From contig CANIEC010000016.1 of NCBI GenBank assembly GCA_947466085.1, positions 1-48,311 of the forward strand: a DNA stretch of 48,311 nucleotides. The letters run 5' to 3'. This document shows positions 44,426 to 48,311 of the stretch, in pieces. Positions within the stretch are counted from its first letter, which is position 1; each line of letters begins with the position of its first letter. Below the pieces are notes generated by a model that was not told the origin of the DNA, made no database searches, and saw only the letters and a list, made by a program, of their open reading frames with translations. Source of the stretch: Rhodospirillales bacterium. Lineage in GTDB: Bacteria > Pseudomonadota > Alphaproteobacteria > Reyranellales > Reyranellaceae. The position numbers and the translations under genes are program-made.

Positions 44426-45418
44426 GAGTGCGCTTCTCGAAGTGAAGGGCCTGCGTACGGAGTTCCGCACGGGCGGCAGTTCGTTCGCCGCGGTGGATGG
44501 CATCAGCTTCTCGCTGGCGCCTGGCGAGACGCTCGGGATCGTGGGCGAATCCGGCTGCGGCAAGTCGGTGACGTCGCTGTCGATCATGCGACTGGTACCC
44601 AATCCGCCGGGCAGGATCACGGCCGGCGAGATCAGGCTGGAAGGCCGCAATCTCCTCGACCTGCCGGAAAGCGACATGCGTGCCGTGCGCGGCGACGACA
44701 TCGCCATGATCTTCCAGGAGCCGATGACCAGCCTCAACCCGGTGCAGACCGTGGGCGATCAGATCATCGAGGCCGTCCAGCTGCACCGCTCGCTCAGCGC
44801 CGCCGCGGCGCGCGCCCGCGCGCTGGAGATGCTGCAGCTGGTCAAGATCCCCTCGCCCGAGACCCGGCTGGACGAGTATCCGCATCAGCTCTCCGGCGGC
44901 ATGCGCCAGCGTGTGATGATCGCCATGGCGCTGGCCTGCGACCCCAAGCTGCTGATCGCCGACGAGCCCACCACGGCGCTCGACGTCACCATCCAGGCCC
45001 AGATCCTCGACCTGCTGCGCGACCTGCGCGAGCGCACGGGCGCGGCCATCATGCTCATCACCCACGATCTCGGCGTCGTGGCGGAACTCGCCCACCGCGT
45101 GATCGTCATGTATGCCGGCCGCATCGTCGAGGAAGCGCCGGTCGGCCTCTTGTTCAGCGATCCGCAGCATCCCTATACGCTTGGCCTGCTGGGTTCGATC
45201 CCGCGGCTGGGCAGCGACGGCGACGAGCGCCTCACCGCCATAGAAGGCGTGGTGCCCAATCCCTACGCCCTGCCGCCCGGCTGCCGCTTCAGCCCCCGCT
45301 GCCCGCTGGCCGACGAGAAATGCCGCGCCGAGCAGCCCGCCTTGCGTGAAATCGTACCTGGCCACCGCGCCGCCTGCTGGAAGGCGCCGCTCGATCTCGT
45401 CCTGGCCGAGGCCGCCGA

Positions 45419-45422
<4 letters not shown>
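44379..45422 (+). CDS. Dipeptide-type ABC importer ATP-binding protein (DppD-like); start uncertain
   Basis: 347 residues if the TTG at 44379 is used. Homology to DppD begins at [11 protein letters not shown] (about residue 18); residues 1-16 are encoded by the palindromic repeat and are not expected in a DppD. No in-frame ATG precedes the homology, and the ATG at 44341 is in another frame, encoding [13 protein letters not shown] whose TGA overlaps this TTG. Walker A GESGCGKS (about 55), signature [15 protein letters not shown], Walker [13 protein letters not shown], and a C-terminal oligopeptide-binding-ATPase Cys region ([17 protein letters not shown]) that may hold an iron-sulfur centre. 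Overlaps the DppF-like start by four bases. Confidence 0.88.
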
Positions 45423-46495
<1,073 letters not shown>

Positions 46496-47068
46496 GCGTC
46501 GGGTCACTCGCTATTGGAGACCAGGAGTCGGGCCCCTGCATCGATTGCCTGCTCGTTCCGACCCTGCACCACGGCGACATCGTCAACGAGCACAAACGAA
46601 ATACACGCAATAAACGAAACATTCGAAATGGACTCCGCCCCGGGAATCCGTCCCAGCAGTTGTGGTGGAAATCCTGCCGCCCCCCTACAGGAAGGTGCCG
46701 ACACGGAAAGCTAGGTCCTTGCCTGCCCCTTCGCGAGGGCATCGTGCCGCCGGGAAGATCCCAGGCGATCTTGTTCGCGAGGGGCGAGTGCCTGAGTTCG
46801 CCTTCCAGCTCCTGATACGCGGCGGACTTCTCCAGCTCGTCCGGCGGGATCGGCAGGACCAGCGAGAAAGCACGTTCGTGCTGTCCCATGCGATAGCTTG
46901 CACCGGGCCGCGACGGGATCACGTCAGGATGATCCGGTGCGATCAGAGGCAAGTGCGCGAGACGATAGGCCTCGTCCAGCCGGAGCTCCTCTCCAGGAGC
47001 GAACCGCGTCCGGCTCCGGAGATAGCCGAGCTCCGAATCGGAACAGAAAACGTCCACGCGAGCTTCCG
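46496..47068. other. 573-base region without an intact gene; degraded coding fragment and A-rich repeats
   Basis: From about 46590 to 46630 the plus strand carries three close copies of an ACGAAA-type unit (CAAACGAAATACACGCAATA, then AACGAAACATTCGAAATG), clearly less GC-rich than the surroundings. The minus strand from 47057 to about 46760 looks coding and is listed separately. Between these parts reading frames shift repeatedly and nothing aligns with a family I know. No hairpin with a T-run was found after the DppF-like gene. Confidence 0.5.
46760..47057 (-). pseudogene. Truncated unrecognised protein fragment
   Basis: From the ATG at 47057 about 100 residues read as a plausible protein: SELGYLRSRTRFAPGEELRL, YRLAHLPLIAPDHPDVIPSR, RMGQHERAFSLVLPIPPDEL and GELRHSPLANKIAWDL, with balanced charges unlike a shadow frame. 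After AWDL the composition becomes Arg/Gly/Pro-rich and runs antisense into the DppF-like gene. I cannot name the family; a 2'-5' RNA ligase-like protein crossed my mind but no H-x-T motif is present. A frameshift or deletion probably removed the rest. The next gene starts 11 bases away on the same strand, whose stop is at 47069. Confidence 0.45.
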
Positions 47069-48091
47069 TCAGGCGTCGGGCACACCCGAGGTCGTCGAAT
47101 ACTCGAAGTGCAGCGGCGTCTCGGGATGGATCAGGGCATAGGCCGAGCGGGCGGCGATCGCCGCCTCCGCGAAACCCGTCAGGATCAGCTTCAGCTTGCC
47201 GGGATAGGTGACGACGTCGCCCACGCCGAAGATGCCGGTCTTGTTTGTCGCTGCGGTCGCGGGATCGACCTCGATCTGGTTGCGCTCCAGAGCCAGACCC
47301 CAGTCGGCGATCGGGCCCAGCGACATCGAGAGGCCGAAGAACGGCAGCAGCACGTCTGCCTCGATGCGCTTAGTCGCCCCTTCGAGCGTGGCGACCGTCA
47401 CCGCCGTGAGCTGGCCGCCTGCGCCTTCGAGGCTGTGGAGCTGGTACGGCACGACCAGGTCGATCTTGCCCGCCTTCGCCAGCGCCTTGAGCCTCGCCTC
47501 GCTGTCGGGCGCGGCGCGGAACCTGTCGCGGCGATGGATGACCGAAACGCGGCCGGCGATCTCGGCCAGTGACAGCGCCCAGTCGACCGCCGTGTCGCCA
47601 CCGCCCGCGATCACCACCCGCTTGCCGCGGAAGGTCTCGCGCTGGGTGACATAGTAGAAGACGCTCTTGCCCTCGTAGGACTCGATGCCCGGCAGCGGCG
47701 GACGATTCGGGCCGAACGCGCCGACGCCGGCCGCGATGATCACCGCCTTGGCCTGCAGAACGGTGCCCTTGGACGTCGTCAGGCGCCAGAAGCCGCCGGT
47801 CAGAGGCTCCAGCGCCTGGACCTGCTCGCCCAGGTGATAGACCGGCCGGAAGGCCGCCGCCTGCGCCTTCAGGCGGACGATCAGCTCGGCCGCCTCGATG
47901 CGGGGAAAGCCCGGAATGTCGTAGATCGGCTTCTCGGGATACAGCGCCGTGCATTGACCGCCGGGATCGTCCAACACGTCGACCACATGGCAGTTCAGGC
48001 GGACCATGCCGCACTCGAATACGGAAAAGAGGCCGACCGGCCCCGCCCCTACGATGATGACGTCGGTCTGTTGCGTGTGTCCGGTGGCCAT
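47069..48091 (-). CDS. Ferredoxin/flavodoxin--NADP+ reductase, thioredoxin-reductase-like type
   Basis: FAD enzyme of 340 residues from the ATG at 48091. FAD-binding VIIVGAGPVGLFSVFECG near residue 11, DVLDDPGGQCTALYPEKPIY, NADPH-binding VVIAGGGDTAVDWAL near residue 156, and the closing GIFGVGDVVTYPGKLKLI. The CxxC pair of thioredoxin reductase is absent, which with PGGQCTALYPEK marks the YumC-type ferredoxin-NADP+ reductase. It supplies reduced ferredoxin to biosynthetic enzymes or oxygenases. The start was chosen at MATGHTQQTD because the frame upstream lies across the tRNA terminator. Confidence 0.95.
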   Translation of the reverse strand: MATGHTQQTDVIIVGAGPVGLFSVFECGMVRLNCHVVDVLDDPGGQCTALYPEKPIYDIPGFPRIEAAELIVRLKAQAAAFRPVYHLGEQVQALEPLTGGFWRLTTSKGTVLQAKAVIIAAGVGAFGPNRPPLPGIESYEGKSVFYYVTQRETFRGKRVVIAGGGDTAVDWALSLAEIAGRVSVIHRRDRFRAAPDSEARLKALAKAGKIDLVVPYQLHSLEGAGGQLTAVTVATLEGATKRIEADVLLPFFGLSMSLGPIADWGLALERNQIEVDPATAATNKTGIFGVGDVVTYPGKLKLILTGFAEAAIAARSAYALIHPETPLHFEYSTTSGVPDA

Positions 48092-48118
48092 GGTCACAAA
48101 TTGGCGCAGGTGATGCGC

Positions 48119-48167
48119 AAATGAAAGGCCCCCGGCCGCACACTTGGAAGGTGCAGAACCGGGGGCC
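48119..48167 (-). terminator. Rho-independent terminator of tRNA-Met
   Basis: On the minus strand GGCCCCCGG (complement of 48159-48167) pairs perfectly with CCGGGGGCC (complement of 48127-48135), followed by TTTCATTT. It lies directly after the tRNA 3' end and before the reductase gene. Confidence 0.8.
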
Positions 48168-48172
48168 GGAAT

Positions 48173-48249
48173 TGGTAGCTGGGGGCGGACTTGAACCGCC
48201 GACCCCGGCATTATGAGTGCCGTGCTCTAACCAGCTGAGCTACCCAGCC
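48173..48249 (-). tRNA. tRNA-Met(CAU), elongator type
   Basis: 77 nucleotides on the minus strand. Acceptor GGCTGGG pairs with CCCAGCT (G1-U72 wobble), D-arm GCTCAGCTGGTTAGAGC, anticodon arm GGCA-CTCATAA-TGCC with CAU at 34-36, T-arm GGCGG-TTCAAGT-CCGCC, then A and encoded CCA. It lacks the C1xA72 mismatch of initiator tRNA. A tRNA-Ile2 with lysidine-modified CAU is the alternative, but the body matches alphaproteobacterial elongator Met as I remember it. Confidence 0.93.
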
Positions 48250-48261
48250 ATGGGTGGGCGC

Positions 48262-48290
48262 TTTTATGCGGCGGGGCCGTAATCTGTCAA
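48262..48290 (-). promoter_or_regulatory. Sigma-70 promoter of tRNA-Met
   Basis: Minus strand shows TTGACA (complement of 48285-48290), a 17-base spacer and ATAAAA (complement of 48262-48267), 12 bases before the tRNA 5' end. The -35 box is perfect consensus. Confidence 0.75.
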
Positions 48291-48311
48291 GAAATGCGGC
48301 ATCGTCGCTCA

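Noticed and set aside
48173-48249. Genomic-island attachment at tRNA-Met
   Set aside because: No integrase or direct repeat of the tRNA 3' end is visible inside the window.

Overview
The window is a dense, GC-rich stretch of chromosome from an alphaproteobacterium. Supporting signs are the high-GC codon use, the cysteine-poor (Mg-type) HemB, very tight gene packing with many ATGA/GTGA overlaps, an elongator tRNA-Met of alphaproteobacterial type, and an abundance of ABC importers, acyl-CoA enzymes and amidohydrolases typical of soil or freshwater Rhodospirillales/Hyphomicrobiales. A Reyranella-like genus is my guess only. I see no insertion sequence, phage gene, CRISPR array or replication origin.

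Layout. 1-2.1 kb: valine-degradation pair on the minus strand (3-hydroxyisobutyryl-CoA hydrolase, cut by the window edge, and isobutyryl-CoA-type dehydrogenase). 2.2-3.9 kb: hemB, a Nudix hydrolase and a small antisense membrane-protein ORF. 3.9-5.3 kb: an intact YheT-type alpha/beta hydrolase preceded by a tandem copy that has lost about 200 catalytic-core residues in frame. 5.3-9.8 kb: EamA exporter, CaiB/BaiF CoA-transferase, penicillin-acylase family enzyme. 9.8-12.8 kb: CorC/HlyC CBS protein, then an enoyl-CoA hydratase / TauD-type dioxygenase pair. 12.8-16.9 kb: MepA, a lipoprotein, an ABC-2 exporter and an aminotransferase. 17-20.5 kb: a BamE-like lipoprotein, an unrecognised protein with CYTH/triphosphate-tunnel features translationally coupled to a two-gene chromate transporter, an NnrU protein and a small membrane protein. 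20.5-25.2 kb: COG0402 amidohydrolase with a natural polyhistidine tail, in an operon with a taurine/nitrate/pyrimidine-type ABC importer, plus a YqaA-like protein. 25.2-30.3 kb: benzoylformate-decarboxylase-like enzyme behind an unusual leader region, an APC permease, a small secreted protein, a decayed RibD/DHFR-family pseudogene and an orphan TctC binding protein. 30.5-31.4 kb: XRE regulator and MliC-like lipoprotein.

31.4-46.5 kb is a coherent hydantoin / N-carbamoyl amino acid (or related cyclic-ureide) utilisation locus: a polar amino acid ABC importer, an Asp/Glu-hydantoin racemase, a flavin-reductase-like protein, an N-carbamoyl-D-amino-acid hydrolase, a D-hydantoinase/dihydropyrimidinase, a DapA-family aldolase, and, divergently, a Dpp-type ABC importer with a second COG0402 amidohydrolase inside its operon. 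Two copies of a long palindromic repeat lie inside this locus, and one of them supplies the apparent N-terminus of the DppD-like ATPase. 46.5-47.1 kb is a decayed region. The window ends with a ferredoxin-NADP+ reductase and tRNA-Met(CAU), which has a clear promoter and terminator.

The parts most likely to reward follow-up are the CYTH-like/split-ChrA operon, the hydantoin locus with its own importers, the polyhistidine-tailed deaminase operon, and the leader region before the decarboxylase. All functional statements rest on motif and similarity recognition by eye; no database search was run.
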